Part shown: positions 7,174 through 13,432 of the stretch, piece after piece | How positions within the stretch are numbered: position 1 is the first letter of the stretch | Layout of the letters: each line of letters opens with the position of its first letter | DNA from: JAPUDQ01 sp964552765 | GTDB taxonomy: Bacteria > Patescibacteriota > Saccharimonadia > Saccharimonadales > Saccharimonadaceae | Direction of reading: 5' to 3' | NCBI GenBank assembly: GCA_964552765.1 | Contig: CAZKIA010000011.1 | Span: 1 to 18,442 of the forward strand | Length of the DNA stretch: 18,442 nt | Notes under the pieces: generated by a model | Told to the model about the DNA's origin: nothing | Database searches by the model: none | The model's input: only the letters and a program-made list of their open reading frames with translations | Program-made: the position numbers and the translations under genes

Positions 7174-7222
7174 GGCAGGTGGGGTTTGAGGCGCGTCCAT
7201 TCACGCACCCACCCCACCTGCC
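7174..7222 (+). repeat. GC-rich 12-bp inverted repeat after the acquired gene
   Basis: A perfect 12-bp stem (7174-7185 with 7211-7222) encloses 25 nt, which hold a smaller GCGT/ACGC stem. No T-run follows. It shares the high GC of the gene before it and may be part of the same imported segment, for example a rho-type or phage-type 3' structure. Confidence 0.55.
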
Positions 7223-7256
7223 CCGGCCTCAACAACAAATATTTATATAGATTTTA

Positions 7257-7287
7257 AAAATAACTCACCATTATGGTGAGTTATTTT
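7257..7287. terminator. Bidirectional intrinsic terminator
   Basis: A perfect 14-bp stem (7257-7270 with 7274-7287) with the 3-nt loop TTA has A-runs on its left and T-runs on its right, so it can end transcription from both sides. It lies between the plus-strand GC-rich gene and the minus-strand PIG-L gene, which converge here. Confidence 0.85.
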
Positions 7288-7303
7288 CATACATATATAG
7301 CTA

Positions 7304-8410
7304 CTAGCGAACGTATCTCTGCCAGAATGTTTGATATTTCATAAATGGAGAGTTAGCATTGAGCGAGCCAGTACTGATCTGTGTTGTGTTGCTAGGATTT
7401 GCATACCAGCCCATACCTGGATACGTCGATGAGCTAGACGTTGAATCGTTGCCGTTGAGCCAGCCATAATCTTTCTGGAAAAATCCATCTCGGTAACGTG
7501 TTGTTGCATTCACCGCAAACGCGCCATTATAGGCAGCCGTTGATATCCAACCAGTCCGCGGATTAGCCGTATAGTCGGGGTCAGCCGCGCATGTTGCTGC
7601 AGCCTGAAAACTAGGCTTTGGCATACCAAAGTCGTAGTTGTAAAGCGCATCATGAATTGCATAGTGATCAACATGGTTGTATGTCTGACACTGCGCATAG
7701 TTATTCGCAGTCGTGTGAGAAAACGGCCCAATCATTGCATAAAATGGTAGTGTTGGCAGCCCTAATGTCGTTCGCTGCCCCATGATAGATTTGATCGCCC
7801 ATACCACCTCTGCTTTCGTAAGATCACCATCACCTAGGTTGAAGAACAACACCTTGCCCATTTCGCCCTTTCCTGTAACGCTATTATAGACACGTACCGT
7901 TCTATCAGCGATAAACACACCGTTATCAACATGGCCTGGGTTGGTAGCGCCAATATCAGGCAGTGTAATGGTTGAATACGAACTACTACTAAAGCCTCCG
8001 GGGATAGCCGAGTCAATCGTACTCATACGATTTAAGAAGTTGAGCGTTGAATTGATGCGCGATTGATAGCAGGTACTGCTCCATTTTCCCGTAGGCGTAT
8101 AGGGAGTAGGAGTTTCACCAAGCGAGGGGCTGTAGGAAGCAGAAAATGAGCTAGGATCACAATAGCTTGTCTCGTCACCTCGAGTAAAATAGGCAAACAC
8201 CTTATAGTTACCTGTCGACCCTTGGATTTGCGACCACGCTTCCATCTCATCGTCTGGGTGCGGCATAGCAACCACTTCAATTTCAACTGGTGCGGCGCTT
8301 GCAGTTGATGAAATGGCAAGGCTCGACAAAGCGGCAGCGGCGACCACGGCGCTGCACAAAAATAACATCCTGCTCTTACGATTTATATTTAATAAAGAAA
8401 TAATTTTCAC
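7304..8410 (-). CDS. Secreted PIG-L/LmbE-type deacetylase family protein
   Basis: PIG-L family enzymes are zinc-dependent deacetylases that act on N-acetylglucosaminyl compounds. The GTG at 8410 is chosen because GGGGAGG lies 5 nt before it; the frame extends to a TTG at 8440, but that precedes the Shine-Dalgarno. The 368-residue product starts with a clear signal peptide: a basic region, a hydrophobic core at about 15-35, and a probable ASA cleavage site near residue 39. The zinc motif HPDDE is at 51-55 and a second motif NHVDH at 245-249. The mature part is rich in Ser, Thr, Tyr and Asn and has four cysteines (84, 114, 241, 274) that could form disulfides outside the cell. It has its own promoter and terminator. 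The substrate is unknown; a glycan on the cell or host surface is a reasonable guess. Confidence 0.85.
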   Translation of the reverse strand: MKIISLLNINRKSRMLFLCSAVVAAAALSSLAISSTASAAPVEIEVVAMPHPDDEMEAWSQIQGSTGNYKVFAYFTRGDETSYCDPSSFSASYSPSLGETPTPYTPTGKWSSTCYQSRINSTLNFLNRMSTIDSAIPGGFSSSSYSTITLPDIGATNPGHVDNGVFIADRTVRVYNSVTGKGEMGKVLFFNLGDGDLTKAEVVWAIKSIMGQRTTLGLPTLPFYAMIGPFSHTTANNYAQCQTYNHVDHYAIHDALYNYDFGMPKPSFQAAATCAADPDYTANPRTGWISTAAYNGAFAVNATTRYRDGFFQKDYGWLNGNDSTSSSSTYPGMGWYANPSNTTQISTGSLNANSPFMKYQTFWQRYVR

Positions 8411-8445
8411 CCCACCCTCCCCTAATAGCGTTGCTGTCAAACTAA

Positions 8446-8474
8446 ACTATATTCCTAAGATTTTCTCTGCACAA
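8446..8474 (-). promoter_or_regulatory. Candidate promoter of the secreted PIG-L gene
   Basis: On the minus strand TTGTGC (8469-8474), a 17-nt spacer and TATAGT (8446-8451) predict a start near 8439, so a leader of about 30 nt that still contains the Shine-Dalgarno. This also argues against the TTG at 8440 as start codon. Confidence 0.6.
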
Positions 8475-8697
8475 TCTATTTTTTCTGCTATTTTTGTTGC
8501 TTTATATTAAATAGTTAGTGCTATCCACATGAGCTAGTTTAAGAACTACCCGAAGCCTCTATAGAAGAAAGACCCCTATGATTAAGAAAAGTGATGACAT
8601 GCTTACTATTTCATGCGCCATACACAGTCTTATGAGTCGACGCGTCAATGCTCGAGGTTTGGTGTACACCTGGCGGAGAACTTTCTACACAGCCCAC
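8475..8697. other. Gene-poor gap between the two secreted-protein genes
   Basis: No convincing gene was found here. The main structure is an 8-bp inverted repeat GTTTGGTG (8657-8664) with CACCAAAC (8695-8702) around a 30-nt loop, and a palindrome GGTGTACACC inside it (8661-8670). A 46-codon plus-strand frame from 8578 runs into the terminator and was not accepted. Confidence 0.5.
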
Positions 8698-8701
8698 CAA
8701 A

Positions 8702-8731
8702 CAAAAGCTCGCCGATAATTATCAGCGAGCT
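8702..8731 (-). terminator. Intrinsic terminator of the peptidoglycan-binding-like gene
   Basis: A 7-bp stem AGCTCGC (8706-8712) / GCGAGCT (8725-8731) encloses an inner palindrome GATAATTATC. On the minus strand it is followed by TTTTGTTT, the T-run of an intrinsic terminator, 20 nt after the stop of the gene. Confidence 0.8.
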
Positions 8732-8750
8732 CTAGCAAAGCTATCCGAGA

Positions 8751-9224
8751 CTAATAATGCAGAGATATGCCCTTATAGCCGAGGTACTGCCATAGATTAA
8801 AGTTATTATAGGTATAACGCACACAACCGATACTCTTTAGGTATGCCAGGTTTGACCAATTATAATCACCGTAATAACACACCATAGACCAGGTTTGCGG
8901 GCCAGCAACTCCATCACGGCCGATATCAAACCATGTACTGCCACTCTTTAGCTGTGCATGATTCTGGATGTTAAGTACAGCACTCTTGGTGTTTGCACCA
9001 TAGATACCATCTGTCACAAGAGGAGTCCGATAACCTAGCATATATCCATACGCCTGATAGGTTTTGTTGACCATGTTTTGTAATTCACGCACACAACTAC
9101 CACTCGACCCATACCCATAAGTATAGTCGGTACAGTAAGTTGCAGCTGAAACCGATGTCGAATTAAACGACAAGGCTACAAAGGCGATTGCGAGACCTGC
9201 AAATGCTTTAATGATAAACTTCAT
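8751..9224 (-). CDS. Secreted peptidoglycan-binding-domain-like protein
   Basis: The 157-residue precursor begins with a typical signal peptide that probably is cut after residue 27 (SVSA). The mature part resembles a PG_binding_1 helical domain: a CVRELQ helix start at 44-49, then the DGIYGANTKSAVLNIQ stretch at 72-87, and a DGVAGPQTW stretch at 104-112 matching the family's DG-x-x-G-P-x-T-W signature. Such domains bind cell-wall peptidoglycan and are usually attached to hydrolases; here no catalytic domain is present. Four cysteines (31, 44, 116, 134) suggest two disulfides. The C-terminal 40 residues are rich in Tyr, Asn and Trp. A strong AAGGAGGTG Shine-Dalgarno precedes the ATG. It could bind its own wall or that of a host cell, which is inference. 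Confidence 0.82.
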   Translation of the reverse strand: MKFIIKAFAGLAIAFVALSFNSTSVSAATYCTDYTYGYGSSGSCVRELQNMVNKTYQAYGYMLGYRTPLVTDGIYGANTKSAVLNIQNHAQLKSGSTWFDIGRDGVAGPQTWSMVCYYGDYNWSNLAYLKSIGCVRYTYNNFNLWQYLGYKGISLHY

Positions 9225-9250
9225 ACACCTCCTTAATTTTTAATGTTTTA

Positions 9251-9279
9251 ATTCTTTCACAAACATTGACGATAAACAA
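9251..9279 (-). promoter_or_regulatory. Weak candidate promoter of the peptidoglycan-binding-like gene
   Basis: On the minus strand TTGTTT (9274-9279), 17 nt and AAGAAT (9251-9256) are the best-placed pair upstream. The -10 matches only four of six bases, so the call is weak. Confidence 0.25.
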
Positions 9280-9306
9280 TAGTTATTTTTCTGCCATTCA
9301 TAAGAC

Positions 9307-9333
9307 AAAATCGCCCACTTTAGCGAGTGGGCG
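9307..9333 (-). terminator. Intrinsic terminator after rpsO
   Basis: An 8-bp GC-rich stem CGCCCACT / AGTGGGCG (9312-9319 with 9326-9333) with a 6-nt loop is followed on the minus strand by ATTTTG. It ends the truB-rpsO transcript and separates it from the accessory block. Confidence 0.85.
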
Positions 9334-9354
9334 GTAATGCAAAGCTACTTCAGA

Positions 9355-9621
9355 TTATTTACGCAAACCAAGTTTAGTGATGATGTCTTGGTAAGCGGCA
9401 AAGTCTTTGCTCTCAAGGTACTTGAGCAATCGTTTGCGGCGACCAACCATCTGGATCAGACCGCGGCGAGCCATGTTGTCATGCTTGTTCGCCTGCAAGT
9501 GAGCCGTCACCTCTTTGATGCGAGCCGTCAGAACTGCGACCTGCGCTTGAGGAGAGCCAACATCGGTCTTGTGAACCGCGCCGACTTTCAGTGCTTTTAA
9601 CTTGTCTTCTTTAGTAATCAT
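9355..9621 (-). CDS. rpsO: 30S ribosomal protein S15
   Basis: S15 binds the central domain of 16S rRNA early in small-subunit assembly. The 88-residue protein matches the family in length and sequence, including the GSPQAQVA segment near 22-29, the LTxRIKEVTxHL helix at about 31-42, and the MxxRRGLIQMVGRRKRLLKYL core at about 49-69. Its ATG is 6 nt after the truB stop, so both genes are one transcription unit. In many bacteria S15 is followed by pnp and represses its own translation; here a terminator follows instead, and pnp comes only after three accessory genes. Confidence 0.97.
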   Translation of the reverse strand: MITKEDKLKALKVGAVHKTDVGSPQAQVAVLTARIKEVTAHLQANKHDNMARRGLIQMVGRRKRLLKYLESKDFAAYQDIITKLGLRK

Positions 9622-9627
9622 ACTGGA

Positions 9628-10320
9628 CTACTCTATCACATCTGGCGACAGAGGTAAAGTATGAGCATCTTGGACGTTGTACTCCCCTACGCGTGTCCGC
9701 CGCAGTGCCGCACAATAGGCATCCGTTCCCAGCGCCTTGCCAATGTCTTCAGCCAATGTCCGAATATAAGTACCGCTGCCTACGTGTGCTCGAATAGTCA
9801 CATCGGGATAGATATAGTCCAGTAGCTCTATCGAATAAATCATTACCTGGCGCGATGGCATGTCGACCGCCTGCCCCGCCCGCGCTAGTTTATAGGCCCG
9901 CTGTCCACCAACTTTAATAGCACTATACACTGGTGGAATCTGCTTGATCTCGCCTACAAACTGCTCCAGCGCCTCGTTCACTTCATCTAATGTCTTACGT
10001 CTAACGTCTAACGTCTCTGTAATTTCCCCTTCCGGATCACCCGTCGAACTCGTCGCACCAAGGCGAATTGTTGCTTCGTACACTTTATCGAGCTTCAAAA
10101 ACTCATCAGATCGCTTCGTGGCATCACCCAATAAGATGATTAACAGCCCTGTTGCGAAAGGATCAAGCGTGCCCGTATGGCCAACGCGGAGTTGTCGCTT
10201 GGTCGGTTTTTCACCTCGCGCCTGATACGGCGCTCGTATGAGCCCTCGAATCTTTGCCACCACATCAAAGCTTGTCCAGCCAACTGGTTTATCAATGAGG
10301 AGAATTTTGCCTTTTTCCAC
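9628..10320 (-). CDS. truB: tRNA pseudouridine(55) synthase, short form without PUA domain
   Basis: TruB converts U55 of the tRNA T-loop to pseudouridine. The 230-residue protein has the N-terminal LLIDKPVGWTS motif, the catalytic GTLDPFATG loop with Asp53, the PPVYSAIKVGGQRAYKLAR segment, and the GTYIRTLAEDIG motif. It ends near the catalytic domain boundary, so the C-terminal PUA domain of the ~300-residue E. coli type is absent. The start is GTG, with TAAACT exactly 6 nt upstream and no clear Shine-Dalgarno beyond an adjacent AGGG. A 35-bp array of degenerate 7-bp repeats lies inside the frame and encodes part of the region after residue 100. It is cotranscribed with rpsO. Confidence 0.96.
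   Translation of the reverse strand: MEKGKILLIDKPVGWTSFDVVAKIRGLIRAPYQARGEKPTKRQLRVGHTGTLDPFATGLLIILLGDATKRSDEFLKLDKVYEATIRLGATSSTGDPEGEITETLDVRRKTLDEVNEALEQFVGEIKQIPPVYSAIKVGGQRAYKLARAGQAVDMPSRQVMIYSIELLDYIYPDVTIRAHVGSGTYIRTLAEDIGKALGTDAYCAALRRTRVGEYNVQDAHTLPLSPDVIE
9982..10016 (-). repeat. Five degenerate heptamers inside truB
   Basis: The minus strand reads AGACGTT, AGACGTT, AGACGTA, AGACATT, AGATGAA in direct succession. The 7-nt period is not a multiple of three, so it is a DNA-level repeat rather than a peptide repeat, although the frame stays open across it. Confidence 0.7.
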
Positions 10321-10336
10321 CCCTGTAGTTTACACT
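10307..10336 (+). promoter_or_regulatory. Leaderless-type promoter of the cytoplasmic PIG-L gene
   Basis: TACACT (10331-10336) lies six bases (AATGAG) before ATG 10343. A possible -35 TTGCCT (10307-10312), 18 nt upstream, falls inside the truB coding region. Confidence 0.45.
10327..10332 (-). promoter_or_regulatory. -10 box, leaderless arrangement, truB
   Basis: TAAACT on the minus strand, then six bases (ACAGGG), then the GTG start at 10320. It overlaps by two bases the opposing -10 box of the PIG-L gene. Confidence 0.4.
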
Positions 10337-10342
10337 AATGAG

Positions 10343-11032
10343 ATGAAAAAGGTCATATTCGGCATCTTTGCACACCCCGATGATGAGGCATTTGGCCCGG
10401 CTGGCACGCTGATTCAAGAAGTGCAAAACGGCAGCGAGCTTCATCTAATCACCATCACCGCTGGAGAAGCCGGTAGTAACCCCGATAACTACGATGATCT
10501 CGGTCAAATACGGCTTGAGGAATGGCGACGATCAGGGGAGCTCATCGGCGCTACCACCATGACTCATCTTGGCTATAAAGATAGTACCTTGTCTAATACC
10601 TCAATGATCGAGATCGCCGACACAATCGAGCAACAGGTGCGAACCGTGATAGATGAGCGACAGCCTGATAGCGTAGAATTTATCACCTTTGAACTGGGTG
10701 GAATCTCAGGGCATATCGATCATATTGTCGCTGCTCGAGCAGTCTGCCTAGTATTCTATCGCTTGCGGCCCTACGAACCGTGCCTGCACCGCGTACGACT
10801 ATTTTGCCTCCCAAAGTCATTGCAGCCCGACCAAAATACCGGGTGGGTATTTATGGATGCAGGCTATGACGATGAGCAGCTCGAGAAAATCGACGTATCA
10901 AGTGTGCTCGATCAACGCATCGCCGTTATCGAAACCCATAAGACACAACGGAGCGATGGTGCAATCCATCTCAAGCGGTTACGTACACAGCAGTTTGCAG
11001 CGACCTACGACTATTTCGCTATTCGCGACTAA
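10343..11032 (+). CDS. Cytoplasmic PIG-L/LmbE-type deacetylase
   Basis: This 229-residue protein belongs to the PIG-L (LmbE-like) family of zinc-dependent N-acetylglucosaminyl deacetylases. The zinc motif AHPDDE is at residues 10-15 right after the first beta strand, as in MshB and BshB, and the second motif GHIDH is at 123-127. There is no signal peptide, so it acts in the cytoplasm, unlike the secreted relative 2 kb to the left. The open frame extends back to 10238, but that part lies over truB and lacks the family's sequence; ATG 10343 places the family start correctly. It diverges from truB with only 22 bp between starts. The substrate is not known; thiol precursors, glycans and small amides are handled by relatives. 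Confidence 0.9.
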   Translation: MKKVIFGIFAHPDDEAFGPAGTLIQEVQNGSELHLITITAGEAGSNPDNYDDLGQIRLEEWRRSGELIGATTMTHLGYKDSTLSNTSMIEIADTIEQQVRTVIDERQPDSVEFITFELGGISGHIDHIVAARAVCLVFYRLRPYEPCLHRVRLFCLPKSLQPDQNTGWVFMDAGYDDEQLEKIDVSSVLDQRIAVIETHKTQRSDGAIHLKRLRTQQFAATYDYFAIRD

Positions 11033-11041
11033 CCTCGTCTA

Positions 11042-12874
11042 TTACTGTCCAGGGATGCGAAATTGTCCAGGAGCTGGTGCTACCTCAGGCTCAGTACTGA
11101 GTGGAAAAGCTGGCGGTGCGACCGCAGGGTGCGGTGAAGCTGGTATTGGCTGGCTAGGAAGTGGCGGTAATGGTGGCAACGTCGAAAAATCTGGCATCGG
11201 CGGCATTGGTGGTGCCACTACCACTGGCTGATCGTGTGCTTGCGCTGGTACATTGGCGGGCTGGCCGCCAACACTCAGCGACTGATCAAAGGCTTGCGTT
11301 ACTGCTGATCTCGCATCATCAAGAGAACTGGTTGCAGGATGAGCAGCGGCGGCGGCGTGGACTTCAGCCTCAAGGTCAGCCAAGGTTTGTCCAGGAGGCG
11401 TTGTCTGCGGTGGACTTTGTGGCAAGGGTGACTCTTCGTAGCTCATGCCCGCAGGGCTAACAGATGCCTGGATAGGCTCCTCTGGTGCTACTGCTGGCAT
11501 AGGGGGTGGCGTTAGCACAGGCAATGGTGAATTGATCGGCTGCATCGTGACAGGCTGCAAGGTCTTACCACGAGACGATGGCTTGTCGTCAAGGCGTTCG
11601 GCGTTACTAGCCGCTTGGTCATTTGCAGGCGTATCACTAACGACAGGCTCTGGATCTTTTGGAGCTTGTCCATGACTCAAGATCATACCGTTACGAGCAG
11701 CTCGCTCTTCTGCCCGGTTGGTTGCTTCGGCCTGGCTTGTTGTAGCATTGAGTGTACCACCTAAGATTGGGCCATGATTATCTGGCATCGGGCCAGGGTC
11801 ATGGACGTGATCACGCCAGTCAGTTGATGGCTTAGACGACTCAGCCTGCTGCGCTGCAGCAGCCTCCAACTCTTTACGCAAATGGTCGAGTGGTTGATTA
11901 CGTCCAAGGGCTTCATCAAGCCGACTATCGAGATCATTAGTGCTCGTTGGCGTATTATCCTCAGGGGTAAGATCAGTTACCGCTGCAGGCTTGTCGTCAT
12001 GGTCAACATGCATGACACCATCGGCGATATCTTCTGGGGTAGGCTCTGGTTCAGTTGGCTCTGGTTCTGGCGCTTTGTCAGTCGTATCGCTATCGCGAAC
12101 ATTGATCGTATCGAATGATACGCCGCCAGCCTGAAGTTTTTCGGCGATAAGTTGCTGATTCGCCCCTGCCGCCATCAGCTGTGCCGACATTGTCATGACA
12201 CGAGGTGTGGTGTGTTCATTACTGAAGCGATTTGTCGCCGCAACGATACCCGTCAAGAGTCCAGTCGCAATTTGATCATCCAAAAGATTCGAGCCAAGCG
12301 CCTCACTGAGGCTCATTAACATCTCACACAGGCTACTCGCTTTTCCATCATTCCAGTCAATCGTCCCAAGACTACTTTTGACATCACGGTTGTTGATGGT
12401 TGCGACCGTTGCATCATGCAAAATACGGCCATGTGCTGAAATCGCACTATCAAGGTCAGACTGCTTATCAACACCAAGTGCGATTACTAAATCAACGTTA
12501 AAATCACCCTGACTAAACTCGAGATCATTTTCCGATAAATTCGTCTTGTACGGAGTGATATAGATACGAACAACATCACCTTCTACTTTGTAACGGAGGC
12601 GGTCGGCCTTGGTCTTGTCGAGCGCGATGATGAAATCACGCAGACTATCAACAGTGCCCTCAAAGTTTTTTTCTGGCTCTAAAAATGTGATAGCTGGGGG
12701 AACTGCCCCTGAGAATACAGCGGTCGAGCTCTTGTCGATTTTGTTGAGCATTAGCGAAAAGCTCAATGCAGCAGCCAGTGCATCGACTGATGGGTCGCGT
12801 GAAACCGTGACAAGAATTGTCGATGATTTCTTAATCTTATCAACAATTGCGGCTTTGGAGTTTGACGTATCCAT
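11042..12874 (-). CDS. Degenerate DHH/NrnA-like protein with long disordered tail
   Basis: Residues 1-250 resemble the DHH domain of NrnA-type nanoRNases/pAp phosphatases, especially at 127-133 (VDLVIAL), 160-187, and 205-240 (LLTGIVAATNRF, then TTPRVMTMSAQLMAAGA). Key metal ligands seem lost. The H-x-x-P-D-G-D-A motif reads SRDPSVDA at 25-32, the DHH triad position reads NNR at 161-163, and the TGI-x-x-D-T motif reads GIVAATN. The usual DHHA1 domain with its GGG/RSRG-like motif is absent. Instead about 350 residues rich in Pro, Ala, Glu, Gln and Asp follow, ending in a Pro-rich segment. It may be a non-catalytic nucleotide or oligonucleotide binding scaffold; this is inference. A good promoter lies upstream, but no Shine-Dalgarno is seen. 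The end is 10 bp from the convergent PIG-L gene. Confidence 0.7.
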   Translation of the reverse strand: MDTSNSKAAIVDKIKKSSTILVTVSRDPSVDALAAALSFSLMLNKIDKSSTAVFSGAVPPAITFLEPEKNFEGTVDSLRDFIIALDKTKADRLRYKVEGDVVRIYITPYKTNLSENDLEFSQGDFNVDLVIALGVDKQSDLDSAISAHGRILHDATVATINNRDVKSSLGTIDWNDGKASSLCEMLMSLSEALGSNLLDDQIATGLLTGIVAATNRFSNEHTTPRVMTMSAQLMAAGANQQLIAEKLQAGGVSFDTINVRDSDTTDKAPEPEPTEPEPTPEDIADGVMHVDHDDKPAAVTDLTPEDNTPTSTNDLDSRLDEALGRNQPLDHLRKELEAAAAQQAESSKPSTDWRDHVHDPGPMPDNHGPILGGTLNATTSQAEATNRAEERAARNGMILSHGQAPKDPEPVVSDTPANDQAASNAERLDDKPSSRGKTLQPVTMQPINSPLPVLTPPPMPAVAPEEPIQASVSPAGMSYEESPLPQSPPQTTPPGQTLADLEAEVHAAAAAHPATSSLDDARSAVTQAFDQSLSVGGQPANVPAQAHDQPVVVAPPMPPMPDFSTLPPLPPLPSQPIPASPHPAVAPPAFPLSTEPEVAPAPGQFRIPGQ

Positions 12875-12907
12875 GGTTTTCTTTGTTTGTTTTTAGTCCT
12901 TTTGACC

Positions 12908-12936
12908 ACTGTAGCATAAGAGGAATGTTCGGTCAA
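12908..12936 (-). promoter_or_regulatory. Candidate promoter of the DHH-like gene
   Basis: On the minus strand TTGACC (12931-12936), a 17-nt spacer, and TACAGT (12908-12913) preceded by TGC form an extended -10 promoter. The leader would be about 27 nt. Confidence 0.5.
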
Positions 12937-12953
12937 GAAAATTGCATGATGAC

Positions 12954-12982
12954 TTTACAGATGTCAACAGATACGATATAGT
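12954..12982 (+). promoter_or_regulatory. Promoter of rpsT
   Basis: TTTACA (12954-12959), exactly 17 nt, then TATAGT (12977-12982). Transcription would start near 12989 and leave a leader of about 36 nt containing the AAGGAG site of rpsT. Confidence 0.65.
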
Positions 12983-13024
12983 GTCACGTTGAATTATCTC
13001 ATCATTTTAAGTTCAAGGAGCCCT

Positions 13025-13384
13025 ATGCCAATCATCAAGTCAGCAATCAAACGAGCCAAACAAACGCTTGTTCGACGTGACCGCAATGTCACGACTAAAA
13101 AAGAAGTTAAAGCCGCCGTCAAAGCCTTTGACGCTACCCCAACAGCCACTACTCTCAGTAAAGCTCACAGTGCGCTCGACAAAGCCGTCAAGAAAAATGT
13201 GCTTGAGAAAAACACTGCTGCTCGCCGCAAGAGCGCCCTCAGTCGCCGTGCAAAAGACGCTGGCGTAAAACTTGTCGCTACCAAAAAAGCCACAGCAACG
13301 CCTGTAGCCAAAAAAGCTCCAGCCAAGAAACCAGCTACTACTACGAAAAAACCAGCCGCAAAGAAACCTACTACTAAAAAATAA
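13025..13384 (+). CDS. rpsT: 30S ribosomal protein S20 with basic C-terminal tail
   Basis: S20 binds 16S rRNA and helps early 30S assembly. The start at 13025 is set by AAGGAG 4 nt upstream; the frame is open 12 codons further back without a ribosome site. The 119-residue product has the family's MPIIKSAIKRAKQ beginning, the central helix with SALDKAVKKNVLEKNTAARRKSALSR at about 56-81, and the usual S20 length ends near residue 88. About 30 further residues are nearly all Lys, Ala, Pro and Thr in repeated KKPA-like units, as in histone-H1-like tails. Extra basic tails may strengthen rRNA or DNA contacts, which is inference. The holA gene next door, convergent here, is a frequent S20 neighbour. 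Confidence 0.95.
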   Translation: MPIIKSAIKRAKQTLVRRDRNVTTKKEVKAAVKAFDATPTATTLSKAHSALDKAVKKNVLEKNTAARRKSALSRRAKDAGVKLVATKKATATPVAKKAPAKKPATTTKKPAAKKPTTKK

Positions 13385-13406
13385 TGAGGTGAAGTTGCTC
13401 TCCGAG

Positions 13407-13432
13407 AAAAACACCCTCCTCGGGTGTTTTTT
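13407..13432. terminator. Bidirectional terminator between rpsT and holA
   Basis: AAAAACACCC (13407-13416) and GGGTGTTTTT (13422-13431) form a 10-bp stem with a 5-nt loop. A T-run follows on the plus strand, and the A-run serves the other strand. Its last bases overlap the TAA stop of holA. Confidence 0.88.

Noticed and set aside
6965..7204. Minus-strand frames opposite the GC-rich gene
   Set aside because: High GC removes stops from all frames. The sense frame has the promoter, ribosome site, membrane helices and strong third-position GC bias.
8411..8440. TTG at 8440 as start of the secreted PIG-L protein
   Set aside because: The Shine-Dalgarno lies downstream of it, the predicted transcription start is at about the same place, and the GTG at 8410 gives a normal signal peptide.
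8578..8718. A 46-codon plus-strand frame in the gap between the two secreted-protein genes
   Set aside because: It has no good promoter or ribosome site, no recognisable composition or domain, and its stop lies inside the terminator of the opposite gene.
9982..10016. The truB heptamers as a CRISPR array or origin iterons
   Set aside because: Units are 7 bp without spacers, lie inside a gene, and no cas gene, dnaA or AT-rich unwinding region is nearby.
10238..10342. N-terminal extension of the cytoplasmic PIG-L protein
   Set aside because: It is antisense to truB, and the family's first beta strand begins right at Met 10343.
12989..13024. Longer S20 starting at 12989
   Set aside because: The AAGGAG site lies just before 13025, and S20 proteins begin at that methionine. 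The upstream ATG would be at the predicted transcription start.
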